The notes under the pieces are model-generated. The model saw only the letters and a list, made by a program, of their open reading frames with translations, was not told where the DNA came from and ran no database searches. DNA of 64,000 nucleotides from JAZOTM01 sp045657625. GTDB lineage: Bacteria; Bacillota; Clostridia; Lachnospirales; Lachnospiraceae. Shown here one piece after another: positions 25,119-34,872 of the stretch (position 1 is its first letter; the number at the start of each line of letters is the position of its first letter). A program made the position numbers and the translations under genes. Location of the stretch: contig JAZOTM010000018.1 of NCBI GenBank assembly GCA_045657625.1, positions 1 through 64,000 of the forward strand, in the 5' to 3' direction.

Positions 25119-26252
25119 ATGAAATTTATACATTTATCAGATCTTCATATTGGAAAACGTGTGAATGAGTTTTCCATGCTGGAGGATCAGGAATATATTT
25201 TGACTGAAATTCTTAGGATTATAGAGGAAGAAAAGCCGGATGGTGTGTTGATTGCAGGGGATGTTTATGATCGTTCTGTGCCAACGGAGGAAGCCGTAAA
25301 ATTATGGGATTCTTTTCTGGTAAAACTGGCCCACCGCAATGTACAGACTTACGCCATCAGTGGAAATCATGATTCTGCAGTGCGTTTTTCCAATTATGGG
25401 GCACTTTTAGATGTATCTGGGATTCATTTGTCTTCTGTTTACGATGGAACGGTGAAAAAATATATGCTGGAAGATCAATGGGGAGCAGTGAATATCTATT
25501 TATTGCCGTTTTTAAAACCGGCTATAGTGCGTCCTTTTTTCCCTGACCGAGAGATAAAAAACTATACAGAAGCTATGCAAGTAGCCATTGAAGCCATGGA
25601 AGTAAAACCGGAGGAACGGAATATTTTGGTATGTCATCAGTTTGTCACCGGTGCATTGCGTTCGGATTCGGAAGAAGTGGTAGTTGGTGGCTTGGATAAC
25701 GTGGATGCGGCGGTATTTCAGGATTTTGACTACGTGGCCCTTGGTCATATCCATGGAAAACAACAGATTGGGCGGGAGACCATTCGTTATTGCGGAACCC
25801 CGTTAAAGTATTCTTTTTCTGAAAAAAATCAAGAAAAGTCTGTAACAGTAGTAGAGATCGGTGAAAAAACAGAAGAGATTCGCATTTCAGAAATTCCGCT
25901 GAAGCCGATGCGGGATTTAAGAGAGATTCGTGGAACCTTTGCAGAGCTCACCTTAAAGGAAAATTATGAAAATACCAATACAGAGGATTATATTCATGCG
26001 ATTTTGACGGATGAAGAGGACGTGTTTGAAGCCTTGGGAAAATTGCGTGTTATCTATCCAAATATCATGAAGTTATCTTATGACAACAAAAGAAGCCGGG
26101 AAAAACAATTGGTAACCGGTGCTGTGGAAGTAGAAAAAAAGGAGCCTTATACCTTAGTGTCTGAGTTTTATGAGATGCAAAACAATCAGCCGCTAGGGGA
26201 GGAACAGGCCGACTTCTTAAAATCTTGTATGGAAGAAATCTGGGGGGAATAA
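25119..26252 (+). CDS. sbcD: Exonuclease subunit SbcD (Mre11-like)
   Basis: A 377-residue metallophosphoesterase nuclease. Motifs: FIHLSDLHIGKRV (metal site 1), LIAGDVYDRSVPT, AISGNHDSAVRF, ILVCHQFVTG and YVALGHIHGKQQI. Known: with SbcC it trims DNA hairpins and blocked ends and limits inverted repeats. It sits 1 bp from sbcC, the usual order. Confidence 0.96.
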   Translation: MKFIHLSDLHIGKRVNEFSMLEDQEYILTEILRIIEEEKPDGVLIAGDVYDRSVPTEEAVKLWDSFLVKLAHRNVQTYAISGNHDSAVRFSNYGALLDVSGIHLSSVYDGTVKKYMLEDQWGAVNIYLLPFLKPAIVRPFFPDREIKNYTEAMQVAIEAMEVKPEERNILVCHQFVTGALRSDSEEVVVGGLDNVDAAVFQDFDYVALGHIHGKQQIGRETIRYCGTPLKYSFSEKNQEKSVTVVEIGEKTEEIRISEIPLKPMRDLREIRGTFAELTLKENYENTNTEDYIHAILTDEEDVFEALGKLRVIYPNIMKLSYDNKRSREKQLVTGAVEVEKKEPYTLVSEFYEMQNNQPLGEEQADFLKSCMEEIWGE

Positions 26253-26253
26253 T

Positions 26254-29019
26254 ATGAGACCATTACAGTTAAAAATGTCAGCGTTTGGACCCTATGCGGG
26301 AGAAGTGTCTGTTCCGATGGAAGAACTTGGCAGTAGCGGATTGTATCTGATTGCAGGAGATACGGGAGCCGGAAAAACCACGATTTTTGATGCTATTTGC
26401 TTTGCTTTGTTTGGAGAGCCCAGTGGCGCGAATCGTGAAACCAATATGTTACGCTCCAAATATGCGGATGCAGAGACAAAAACCTTTGTGGAATTGGTTT
26501 TTTCACATGGAAATCAGATATATAAAATTTTACGTAATCCGGAATATATGAGACCATCCAAAAGAGGAGATGGAGAGACGAAACAGGTGGCAGACGCGAC
26601 ACTGACCATGCCGAATGGAGAGGTACTCACAAAAATCAAAGAGGTAAACCTACGTGTAGAAGAAATTTTGGGGGTTAATAAGGCGCAGTTTTCGCAGATT
26701 GCCATGCTTTCTCAAGGAGAGTTCTTAAAGCTTCTGTTGGCAGAGACCAAGGATCGACAGGAAATCTTTCGAAAATTGTTTCAAACGGAACCCTATCAAA
26801 GGCTCCAGAAACGCTTAGATGAGGAAAGAAAAGCGTTGTATGGAGAAGTCATGAATAACCAGAGGAGTTTGCAGCAATATGTATCAGGAATACAGGTGGA
26901 AGAATCGGATGTGTTGTCTCTTGAGGTAAAAAAAGCTCAAAATCAAGAATTGACTACAGAGGAAATTTTAGAGTTGCTGGAAAAACTGAATGGGCAGGAT
27001 CAAAAGAAAAAAGATTCCTTAGAAATCGGGTTTTCGGCCGGACAAGAGGCGTTGCAGCAGGTAAATCAGATTTTGGGTTTGGCAGAGACAGTAGAAAAGG
27101 CGAAAAATGCGTATGAAAAGAATCTGCTGGGAAAACAGGAATTGGAGGCTGCCACAAAAAGAAGTAAGGAGTCCTTTGCACTTGCCAAAAAGGCATTGGA
27201 GCAGAAGAAGGAATATCAGGATGAGGCTGCAAAAATAGAAGCAGAAATTCCAAAATATGAGATTTTGCAGAAGCTGTTGAAAGAAAAACAGCAGGCGGAA
27301 GAGGTTTTGGAAACATGTCAAAAGGAAGAACATACCTTGCAGACGTCTTTTTTAGAAAAGAAGAATGCTTTGGCACAAGGGAAAGAGGAACTTCAGAAGC
27401 TGGAAGGCGTGGAACTTCAACTGGAAAAAGCAAAGCAGGAAGAAGCCGATAGATTGCGGGAAGAACAGGAATACACTGCCTTTGAGAAGATTTTAAAGAA
27501 ATGGAAAACGGCTGAGGAAAAACAAAAGAAGAGCACGGATGTTTATCGAAAAACCGAAGAAACGTTGAAACTCGCGGTGGGCTCCTATGAGACGCTGGAC
27601 CAACATTTTCGTGCAGCACAGGCAGGAATTTTGGCGAGTCATTTGGTGGAGGGAGAAAAGTGTCCGGTTTGTGGATCGGTACATCATCCGAGTCCTGCGA
27701 AATTATCTCAAGATGTTCCAACGGAACAAGAACTAAAAGAGGCGAAAAGCGCATCGGAGGAAGCACGAGAAATTGCGAATCAAGCAGCGGCTTCTTTACA
27801 TCAGGAGAAGGCAGAGGCAGATACGCTTTGGCAAGAAGTAGAGGAAAAGGGAGAAACTTTATTGGGAGTTCGAGACCTTGTATCTTTACAGTCTACTTTA
27901 GAAGAAAAACGGGAAGTGCTTCAGAAAAAAGCGGAACAAGGGAAAAAAGCCCAAAAAGAATTGACTGTTTTGGTAGAGCAAAAAGAAGGTCTACAAAAGC
28001 AATTGCCGAAGTTAGAGGAAGAAGTGGAAGGCTACCAAGAAAGACAGCAAAAATTGCAACAGCTAATTGCTGCAGAACAGGTGCGGTTGGAAGAAATGGA
28101 GAAACAACTGCAAACCCAAAAAGCATCCTTACGATTTGCCACGGAAAAAGAAGCACGAGAATTTTGGCAAAAGCAGTTGCAGGAAGCGGAAACCTTGCAA
28201 AAGAACTATGACAGTGCAGATCAGGCGTTGAAGGATTTGGAAAAACAAATGGCCTCTGTGCTTGCGGAGATGGAAAGTCAGAAAAAAGTCATGGAGCAGG
28301 CAAAGGATGTGGATTTTTCCGGAGAAAGGGAAAAACAGGTAGCACTCAGTCAAAAGCAAATGGAGTTGCGTCAGCAACTGGAAGTGGTATCTGCCAGATA
28401 CCAGCAAAATCTTTCCATATACGAGAATATCCGGAAAAAGAACACCACGGGAAGTCAATTGGAGAAAAAACTGCAGTGGTTGAATGCGCTTGCAGATACT
28501 GCCAATGGGCGTCTTAGCGGAAAAGATAAAATTATGTTAGAGACCTATATACAAGCGGCCTTTTTTGATCGTGTCATTGAACGGGCAAACCTGCGGTTTT
28601 TTGCTATGTCAAATGGACAATATGAATTAAAACGTATGGAGGAAGCGGAGAATGCACGAAGCAAATCCGGACTGGACTTAGGCATTATTGACCATTATAA
28701 TGGGAGCACCCGAAGTGTAAAAACCTTATCCGGTGGCGAATCCTTTATGGCTTCCTTATCCTTGGCACTTGGCCTTTCTGATGAGGTACAGTCTTCTGCC
28801 GGTGGAATTCGCATAGATACCATGTTTGTGGATGAAGGTTTTGGTTCCTTGGATCCGGAGGCGTTGGATCAGGCTTATCGTGCGTTAGCGATGCTGACGG
28901 AGGGAGAAAAACTGGTAGGTATTATTTCCCATGTATCCGATTTAAAGGAACGTGTGGAAAAACAAATTATTGTAAAGAAAGAGAAAACGGGAGGAAGTTT
29001 CCTAACGTTACAGGTTTAG
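26254..29019 (+). CDS. sbcC: Exonuclease subunit SbcC (Rad50-like SMC ATPase)
   Basis: A 921-residue ATPase with split head. The N-terminal Walker A LIAGDTGAGKTTIFDAICFA is near residue 30-49. Long coiled-coil arms carry the zinc hook CPVCGS at about residue 470. The C-terminal head has the signature LSGGESFMASLSLALGLS and Walker B MFVDEGFGSLDPEAL. It pairs with SbcD in DNA end processing. Several long open frames on the other strand across the arms are by-products of its repetitive coiled-coil code. Confidence 0.96.
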   Translation: MRPLQLKMSAFGPYAGEVSVPMEELGSSGLYLIAGDTGAGKTTIFDAICFALFGEPSGANRETNMLRSKYADAETKTFVELVFSHGNQIYKILRNPEYMRPSKRGDGETKQVADATLTMPNGEVLTKIKEVNLRVEEILGVNKAQFSQIAMLSQGEFLKLLLAETKDRQEIFRKLFQTEPYQRLQKRLDEERKALYGEVMNNQRSLQQYVSGIQVEESDVLSLEVKKAQNQELTTEEILELLEKLNGQDQKKKDSLEIGFSAGQEALQQVNQILGLAETVEKAKNAYEKNLLGKQELEAATKRSKESFALAKKALEQKKEYQDEAAKIEAEIPKYEILQKLLKEKQQAEEVLETCQKEEHTLQTSFLEKKNALAQGKEELQKLEGVELQLEKAKQEEADRLREEQEYTAFEKILKKWKTAEEKQKKSTDVYRKTEETLKLAVGSYETLDQHFRAAQAGILASHLVEGEKCPVCGSVHHPSPAKLSQDVPTEQELKEAKSASEEAREIANQAAASLHQEKAEADTLWQEVEEKGETLLGVRDLVSLQSTLEEKREVLQKKAEQGKKAQKELTVLVEQKEGLQKQLPKLEEEVEGYQERQQKLQQLIAAEQVRLEEMEKQLQTQKASLRFATEKEAREFWQKQLQEAETLQKNYDSADQALKDLEKQMASVLAEMESQKKVMEQAKDVDFSGEREKQVALSQKQMELRQQLEVVSARYQQNLSIYENIRKKNTTGSQLEKKLQWLNALADTANGRLSGKDKIMLETYIQAAFFDRVIERANLRFFAMSNGQYELKRMEEAENARSKSGLDLGIIDHYNGSTRSVKTLSGGESFMASLSLALGLSDEVQSSAGGIRIDTMFVDEGFGSLDPEALDQAYRALAMLTEGEKLVGIISHVSDLKERVEKQIIVKKEKTGGSFLTLQV

Positions 29020-29024
29020 TAGCT

Positions 29025-29930
29025 ATGACAATTAAGCAGATTAAGTATATTTTAGAAGTTTCCAAGTCGTCTTCTATGCGAGAGGCAGCCAGTCGGTTGT
29101 ATGTTTCCCAGCCGGCGTTGTCAGCCTCTATTCAGGAACTGGAGGAGGAACTCGGGATTTCTATTTTTGAGAGGACCAATAAGGGAATCAAAGTGACGGA
29201 AGCCGGAAAAGAATTTTTGTCTTACGCAAAAAAAGCGGTGAACCAGTATGAAATATTAGAAGATCGCTATTTGGGAAAGGATAAAGAAAAAGAGCATTTT
29301 GCGGTGTCTACGCAGCATTATAGTTTTGCGGTACATGCTTTTACAAAGATGATTTCGCAGGAAGAACCGGAAAAGTATCAATTTTCTATTCATGAAACCC
29401 GTACCGACCAGGTGCTGAGTGATGTGAGAGATATGAAGAGCGAAGTAGGAATTGTTTCCTATGCCGGGGACAATGAAAAAGTCATGAAGAAGATTTTCCG
29501 TGAATATCAGTTGACCTTTGTTCCGCTTATGAAAAAGGATACCTATGCCTATCTGTGGAAAGACCATGAGCTTGCAAAGCGAGAGGAAATATCGGTAGAA
29601 GAACTAAGAGCGTATCCTTGTATTATGTTCGAACAGAATAGTGAAAGCGACTACTATTTGTCGGAAGAGGCCTTGGGAAATTATTCCTTTGATAAAGTGG
29701 CGATGTCCGGGGATCGCGCGACTTCTCTGGAAATGATTGCGGAGTTAAATGGTTTTTCCATAGGCTCCGGTATGTTGTCCGGGGATGATGCTATTTTACA
29801 GGGCATCGTGTCTGTAAAGCTAAAGGAAGAGGATCCGTTGACTATTGGATATATTACCAGAAAGGGCAGTAAACTTTCCGTATATGGAGAACGTTATATT
29901 CAGGAATTAGAGCGCTACAAAGAATTGTAA
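29025..29930 (+). CDS. LysR-family regulator A (start of sulfur island)
   Basis: A 301-residue LysR-type regulator: N-terminal winged helix (1-60; SMREAASRLYVSQPALSASIQELEEELG) and a two-lobed effector domain. It is a clear paralogue of the LysR gene at 37325, sharing FAVSTQHYSFAV and the closing IGYITRKGSKL. Both look like the CysB/CysL-type branch that senses sulfur metabolites, which fits the cysteine and methionine genes downstream. It starts 5 bp after sbcC, but the terminator behind it separates it from the sulfur operon. Confidence 0.85.
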   Translation: MTIKQIKYILEVSKSSSMREAASRLYVSQPALSASIQELEEELGISIFERTNKGIKVTEAGKEFLSYAKKAVNQYEILEDRYLGKDKEKEHFAVSTQHYSFAVHAFTKMISQEEPEKYQFSIHETRTDQVLSDVRDMKSEVGIVSYAGDNEKVMKKIFREYQLTFVPLMKKDTYAYLWKDHELAKREEISVEELRAYPCIMFEQNSESDYYLSEEALGNYSFDKVAMSGDRATSLEMIAELNGFSIGSGMLSGDDAILQGIVSVKLKEEDPLTIGYITRKGSKLSVYGERYIQELERYKEL

Positions 29931-29962
29931 AAGAGAATCGACAAATTGCGGTGCATGAACAT

Positions 29963-30007
29963 TAGGATTTAAAAGACAATAAAATGTCTTTTAAGTCCTA
30001 TTTTTTT
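29963..30007 (+). terminator. Intrinsic terminator after LysR A
   Basis: A 16-bp stem with one G-T pair: TAGGATTTAAAAGACA (29963-29978) with TGTCTTTTAAGTCCTA (29985-30000), followed by TTTTTTT. Confidence 0.93.
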
Positions 30008-30067
30008 GCGATAAATTTTTTTGATAACAGACAATCAGATTAAACGATTTTTCAAACCCATGCAGGT

Positions 30068-30097
30068 TTGATAACATACACCTATCAAAAATATTAA
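30068..30097 (+). promoter_or_regulatory. Putative promoter of the cysteine/methionine operon
   Basis: TTGATA (30068-30073), 18 bp, TATTAA (30092-30097). Just upstream AAACC/GGTTT halves (AAACCCATGCAGGTTT) form a small dyad that could be a LysR or other operator. The first start codon follows at 30129. Confidence 0.4.
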
Positions 30098-30128
30098 TAG
30101 CAATTGCGGAACGGGTGAGGAAAAATTT

Positions 30129-31319
30129 ATGAGTGAATACGTTAAGACAGAAATAGAAAAGAAAACAGATGCATATGGGGTATCAACAAAATTGATACAC
30201 GGAGGAATTTCCGGAGATGCATATACCGGAGCCGTGAATGTACCGATTTATCAAACCAGTACATACGCGCAGGAAGTACCGGGAGTGCATAAGGGATATG
30301 AATATTCCAGATCCGGAAATCCTACCAGAAAGGCATTGGAGGAATTAATCGCAGAATTGGAAAACGGAACGTATGGTTTTGCTTTTGCTTCCGGGCTGGC
30401 AGCCATCTCCACAGTCCTTAGTATTTTTCAAGCCGGCGATGAAGTCATCATTTCCAACGATGTATACGGTGGAACCTTCCGATTATTGGATAAAGTATTT
30501 CAAAATTTTGGAATTACTTATACGCAGGTAAATACTTCCAACTTAGAAGAAATCGAAGCAGCCATTCATCCCGGGGTAAAAGCCATTTATGTAGAGACTC
30601 CTACTAATCCATTGCTTGGAATCACAGATTTAGCGGGAGTTGCAGAAATCGCAAAAAAACACGGAGTGCTATCGATTGTAGACAATACCTTTTATACCCC
30701 GTATATTCAAAGACCTTTGGATTTCGGCATTGATATTGTACTTCACAGTGCAACAAAGTATTTGGGTGGCCACAGCGATTTGATTGCAGGACTGGTGGTG
30801 GTAAAGGACGAGAAGTTGGCAGAAAGAATTGGCTTTTTACAAAATGCCATTGGAGGCATTTTACAACCCTTTGATTCCTTTTTGCTGATTCGAGGCATAA
30901 AGACCTTAGGGGTTCGCCTAGATCGTCATGTGGAGAATGCAGAGGTCATTGTGGAGGCATTGGAAAAATCAGAGGACGTGAAAAAGATTTATTATCCGGG
31001 TCTTTCCAATCATCCGGGATATGAAATCAATCAGAAGCAAGCGAAAAACGGAGGAGCCATGATTTCCTTTGAATTGACTAAGGGACATGATGTAAACACC
31101 TTGTTCCGGAACTTACATGTCATCACTTTGGCCGAAAGCCTGGGTGGCGTGGAATCCTTAATCGAGCACCCGGCATCTATGACACATGCTTCTATTCCTA
31201 AGGAAATTCGAGAAAAAGCCGGTCTTACCGATGAGTTGATTCGTCTTTCTGTGGGTATTGAGGATGGACAGGATTTGATTTCGGATTTGTTACAGGCAAT
31301 TGAAAAATCCAGAGTTTAG
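30129..31319 (+). CDS. Cystathionine gamma-lyase/gamma-synthase-type PLP enzyme
   Basis: A 396-residue trans-sulfuration enzyme of the Cys/Met PLP family. Seen: VPIYQTSTYAQ, EYSRSGNPTRKALEE, FASGLAAISTVL, VETPTNPLLGITD, and the PLP lysine in HSATKYLGGHSD. By eye it is nearer to the cystathionine lyase/synthase group (MetB/MccB/CGL) than to the longer O-acetylhomoserine sulfhydrylase at 55424. It is followed 9 bp later by a cysteine synthase-like gene, the MccB-MccA arrangement that recycles homocysteine and methionine sulfur to cysteine. The exact direction cannot be read from sequence. Confidence 0.88.
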   Translation: MSEYVKTEIEKKTDAYGVSTKLIHGGISGDAYTGAVNVPIYQTSTYAQEVPGVHKGYEYSRSGNPTRKALEELIAELENGTYGFAFASGLAAISTVLSIFQAGDEVIISNDVYGGTFRLLDKVFQNFGITYTQVNTSNLEEIEAAIHPGVKAIYVETPTNPLLGITDLAGVAEIAKKHGVLSIVDNTFYTPYIQRPLDFGIDIVLHSATKYLGGHSDLIAGLVVVKDEKLAERIGFLQNAIGGILQPFDSFLLIRGIKTLGVRLDRHVENAEVIVEALEKSEDVKKIYYPGLSNHPGYEINQKQAKNGGAMISFELTKGHDVNTLFRNLHVITLAESLGGVESLIEHPASMTHASIPKEIREKAGLTDELIRLSVGIEDGQDLISDLLQAIEKSRV

Positions 31320-31328
31320 GAGGGAGTT

Positions 31329-32249
31329 ATGGCAGTATATCACGGTATGCAGGAGTTAATCGGACATACCCCGTTGGTAGAACTTTCTACTGTTAATCAG
31401 GAATTGCCCTCGAAACTTTTTGCAAAAATGGAACTTATGAATCCTGCCGGTAGTGTAAAGGATCGCGTAGGAAAATATATGGTGGAAGATGCGGAAAGAA
31501 AAGGCCTTTTAAAACCCGGTGGAACAATCATAGAAGCCACAGCGGGAAATACAGGGATTGGAATTGCTTTCGCAGCATTGAACAAAGGATATCACATTAT
31601 TTTTGTAGTTCCCACGAAATTTTCCCAAGAGAAACAGCAGATTATGATGGCCCTTGGGGCCGAGATAATCAATACCAAGCGGGAAGACGGTATGTTGGGA
31701 GCCGCCAGAAAAGCAGAGGAATTAAAGAAAACAATTCCCAATGCCATTTCGTTAAAACAGTTTGAAAATCAGAGTAATCCACAAGCTCATTATGAAACCA
31801 CCGGGCCGGAGATTTATAGGGATTTGGATGGAAACATCGATTACTTAGTGTTGGGAGCCGGAAGCGGAGGAACCCTTACAGGAATCGCGCGTTATTTAAA
31901 GGAACAGAATCCTAGAATACAAGTGGTGCTGGCAGATCCGGTGGGATCGACCATTGGAGGTGGAGAGCACGGGGATTACAACATTGAAGGAATTGGAAAT
32001 GACTTTATCGCGGATACTTTAGATATTTCCTTGGTGGATCAAGTGATAAAGATTACGGATGAAGAAGCTTTTCAAGCAGTGAAGGAGTTGGCAAAAAAAG
32101 AGGGCATTATCGCCGGATCTTCTTCGGGAGCAGCTTTTTATGCAGCGAAGAAACTGGCACAAAGGGTGAAAGACGCCAATATTGTGGTCGTTTTGCCGGA
32201 TCGTGGAGATCGTTATTTTAGTACCGGACTGTGGGACCAAAAGGAGTAG
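31329..32249 (+). CDS. cysK: Cysteine synthase / cystathionine beta-synthase-type enzyme
   Basis: A 306-residue fold-type II PLP enzyme. Motifs: MNPAGSVKDRVGKYM (PLP lysine), IIEATAGNTGIGIA, GAGSGGTLTGIARYL, and SSSGAAFYAA. The likely reaction is O-acetylserine (or serine) plus sulfide or homocysteine to cysteine or cystathionine. Next to the gamma-lyase it may be the MccA partner of reverse trans-sulfuration rather than a true CysK. Confidence 0.9.
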   Translation: MAVYHGMQELIGHTPLVELSTVNQELPSKLFAKMELMNPAGSVKDRVGKYMVEDAERKGLLKPGGTIIEATAGNTGIGIAFAALNKGYHIIFVVPTKFSQEKQQIMMALGAEIINTKREDGMLGAARKAEELKKTIPNAISLKQFENQSNPQAHYETTGPEIYRDLDGNIDYLVLGAGSGGTLTGIARYLKEQNPRIQVVLADPVGSTIGGGEHGDYNIEGIGNDFIADTLDISLVDQVIKITDEEAFQAVKELAKKEGIIAGSSSGAAFYAAKKLAQRVKDANIVVVLPDRGDRYFSTGLWDQKE

Positions 32250-32253
32250 CAAG

Positions 32254-33273
32254 ATGGCTGAGAAAAAAACAATATATCAATTAAATCATGTGACAAAAAT
32301 CTTTGCAGATAAAAATACAAAGGTTACCGCAGTAGATGATGTGAATTTAGAAATTCAGGAGGGTGAAATCTTCGGTATCATTGGTATGAGCGGTGCCGGA
32401 AAAAGTACTTTGGTCCGTACGTTGAATCGTTTGGAAGAGATCAGCTCCGGAGAGGTGATTTTTAACGGAAAAAATCTACAAGCCTTGTCATCCAAGGAAC
32501 TTCGGGCCGCTAGAAAAGAAATTGCTATGATTTTTCAAGGATTTCATCTTCTAAATCAAAAAACCGTATTGCAAAACGTGGTATTACCGCTGAAACTTGC
32601 GGGTGTTTCCAAGAATGAACGAGAAGCACAGGGACGTAAGATGTTAAAGATTGTAGGTCTGGAAGAAAAAGAAAAAGTGTTTCCGGGACAGTTGTCCGGA
32701 GGACAAAAACAGCGTGTAGCCATTGCCAGAGCCTTGGCCATGGAGCCGAAAGTGCTGCTGTGTGACGAAGCAACCAGTGCCTTGGATCCAAAGATGACAG
32801 AAGAAGTCTTGAAACTGTTGCAGGAAATTAATCAAACCTTGAATTTGACGGTCATTATTATTACCCACGAAATGAGTGTGGTGGAAAAGATTTGTCATCG
32901 AGTAGCAATTGTAGATGCAGGGAAAATAGCAGAAGTTGGAGCAGTAAAAGATATTTTTGCAAATCCATCTTCCCAAGCCGCAAAGAAGATGCTGTTGCCT
33001 TCTTTGACCGGGGACAATCCCTTTGATATGACAGATAAACGTTGCTATCGCATTGTGTTTGACGGCAGAGCGGCGACGGAGCCGGTTATTGCGAATTTAG
33101 TAAAAGAAACCGGACATAGTATCAATATTTTAAGTGCCAATACCCGAAGTGTTGGTGGTGTGGGATATGGACAAATGATTGTGGAGTTTCCGAAGGAGGA
33201 ACAAGCGCATCAAGAAGTTTTAGAGCATCTGAAGGCAATTGGAATTATTCCACAGGAAGTAGAAGGAAGGTGA
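32254..33273 (+). CDS. metN: Methionine ABC transporter ATPase
   Basis: A 339-residue ATPase: Walker A GMSGAGKSTLVRTLNRLE, Q-loop, LSGGQKQRVAIARALA signature, LLCDEATSALDP Walker B, and a C-terminal NIL domain (about 265-339) that binds methionine and blocks transport when it is plentiful. ATG 32254, 5 bp after the cysK stop with AAGGAG before it, was chosen over an in-frame start inside cysK. Confidence 0.95.
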   Translation: MAEKKTIYQLNHVTKIFADKNTKVTAVDDVNLEIQEGEIFGIIGMSGAGKSTLVRTLNRLEEISSGEVIFNGKNLQALSSKELRAARKEIAMIFQGFHLLNQKTVLQNVVLPLKLAGVSKNEREAQGRKMLKIVGLEEKEKVFPGQLSGGQKQRVAIARALAMEPKVLLCDEATSALDPKMTEEVLKLLQEINQTLNLTVIIITHEMSVVEKICHRVAIVDAGKIAEVGAVKDIFANPSSQAAKKMLLPSLTGDNPFDMTDKRCYRIVFDGRAATEPVIANLVKETGHSINILSANTRSVGGVGYGQMIVEFPKEEQAHQEVLEHLKAIGIIPQEVEGR

Positions 33274-33277
33274 GAAC

Positions 33278-33931
33278 ATGACAACAACCATTTGGGGCAT
33301 TATTGGAAATGGCGTACTAGAAACACTGGAAATGACCTTTTTATCAACCATTTTTGCTTATATCATCGGACTACCTTATGGAATTTTACTTAAAACCACA
33401 GGAAAAGGAGAAATTTTAGAAAATAAACCGTTCTATACGGTATTGGCTTTTGTGGCAAACGTGGTTCGATCCGTTCCGTTTATGATTTTGCTGGTCTTTT
33501 TAATTCCTTTTACCAGATTTGTGGTGGGAACTTCTATTGGAACAGAAGCAAGTATTGTTCCTTTGACCATAGGAACGATACCGATTGTGGCAAGAATGGT
33601 GGAGCAATCCTTAAATGAAATTCCGGAGGGAATTACGGAAGCAGCGGTTTCCATGGGGGCTACCCCATTTCAGATTATTCGACATTTTTTGTTACCGGAA
33701 GCATTACCTTCCTTAGCAAGTGGAGCCATTATCAATTTGGCAACGGTGCTTGGTTATAGCGCAATGGCCGGATGTATTGGTGGCGGCGGATTGGGAGCGA
33801 TTGCTTTGAATTATGGTTATTATCGTTATCAAACGGATGTATTGGTGGTAACGATTTTAATATTAATCTTGATTGTTCAGGTTTTTCAGGAAAGCGGCAA
33901 TATTGTAACTAGAAAAATCAGACATTCATAA
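33278..33931 (+). CDS. metI: Methionine ABC transporter permease
   Basis: A 217-residue permease with five to six membrane helices and the EAA-type loop EAAVSMGATPFQIIRHFLLPEALPS (in two parts: EAAVSMGATPFQ, RHFLLPEALPS). It imports methionine with MetN and MetQ. It begins 4 bp after metN. Confidence 0.95.
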   Translation: MTTTIWGIIGNGVLETLEMTFLSTIFAYIIGLPYGILLKTTGKGEILENKPFYTVLAFVANVVRSVPFMILLVFLIPFTRFVVGTSIGTEASIVPLTIGTIPIVARMVEQSLNEIPEGITEAAVSMGATPFQIIRHFLLPEALPSLASGAIINLATVLGYSAMAGCIGGGGLGAIALNYGYYRYQTDVLVVTILILILIVQVFQESGNIVTRKIRHS

Positions 33932-33957
33932 ATAAGAAAGAGAAAAGGAGAAAACAT

Positions 33958-34836
33958 ATGAAAAAGAGAGTTTTAAACGCAGTATTAGCAGGATTTTTGG
34001 CAGTAACTACTTTAGGAGCAACCGCATGCGGAAGTACTACAGAGACAACTTCCGATAATGCTTCAGAAAGTACAACAGAAGCAGCAGAAACAGCTGCAGA
34101 GGAGGAAGTAACCACAATTACGGTTGGTGCAAATGTAACACCACATGCTGAAATTTTGTATAAGGCAAAAGAAATTTTAGCAGAAGAAGGAATCGATTTG
34201 GAGGTCGTAGAAATCGAAGATTCTGTAACACCAAATACCGGTGTCGTCGAGGGAACTCTAGATGCAAACTATTTCCAGCATCAGCCATATTTGGATGATT
34301 ATAATGAGCAAAATGGTACAGATTTGGTATCCATCGGAGCAATTCATTATGAGCCATTTGCAATTTATTCTTCTTCAATCACCAGTTTGGATGAGTTGGA
34401 AGAAGGTGCACAGGTAGCAGTTCCAAACAATGTAACAAATGAAGCCAGAGCCCTTCTTTTATTAGAGCAGGAAGGTATTCTGACCTTGGCAGAAGATGCA
34501 GGCATTAATGCAACCGTTGCAGATATTGTTGAGAATCCATTAAATATTACGTTTGTAGAAGTAGATCCGGCACAGCTTGTAAATACATTACCGGACGTAG
34601 CCATTGCGGTTATTAACGGAAACTATGCGTTAGAGGGCGGCTTGGATATTGCAGATGCACTTGCAGTAGAAGCAAACGATGGTCTTGCAGCGCAGACTTA
34701 TGCAAATATTATCGCAACTACAGCAGAAAATGCAGATAATGAAGCATTACTTCGTTTGGTAGAAGTATTAAAGAGTGATGAAATCAAAGAATATATCAAT
34801 GAAACCTACGGTGGAGCCGTTGTACCGTTGGATTAA
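33958..34836 (+). CDS. metQ: Methionine-binding lipoprotein
   Basis: A 292-residue NlpA/MetQ lipoprotein. Its signal peptide ends in TLGATACGS with the lipid-bearing Cys at about residue 24, followed by a Ser/Thr/Glu-rich linker and the NlpA domain (VGANVTPHAEILYKAKEIL; LDANYFQHQPYLDDYN; PNNVTNEARALLLLE). It delivers methionine or related sulfur compounds to MetNI. Confidence 0.95.
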   Translation: MKKRVLNAVLAGFLAVTTLGATACGSTTETTSDNASESTTEAAETAAEEEVTTITVGANVTPHAEILYKAKEILAEEGIDLEVVEIEDSVTPNTGVVEGTLDANYFQHQPYLDDYNEQNGTDLVSIGAIHYEPFAIYSSSITSLDELEEGAQVAVPNNVTNEARALLLLEQEGILTLAEDAGINATVADIVENPLNITFVEVDPAQLVNTLPDVAIAVINGNYALEGGLDIADALAVEANDGLAAQTYANIIATTAENADNEALLRLVEVLKSDEIKEYINETYGGAVVPLD

Positions 34837-34872
34837 TAAATAATTTTTAAAGGTAAATAGGAGGATAAAAAA

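Noticed and set aside
26954..27766. Minus-strand open frame of 270 codons
   Set aside because: Antisense to the SbcC coiled coil; Pro/Phe/Leu-rich composition mirrors Glu/Lys/Gln codons of the real gene.
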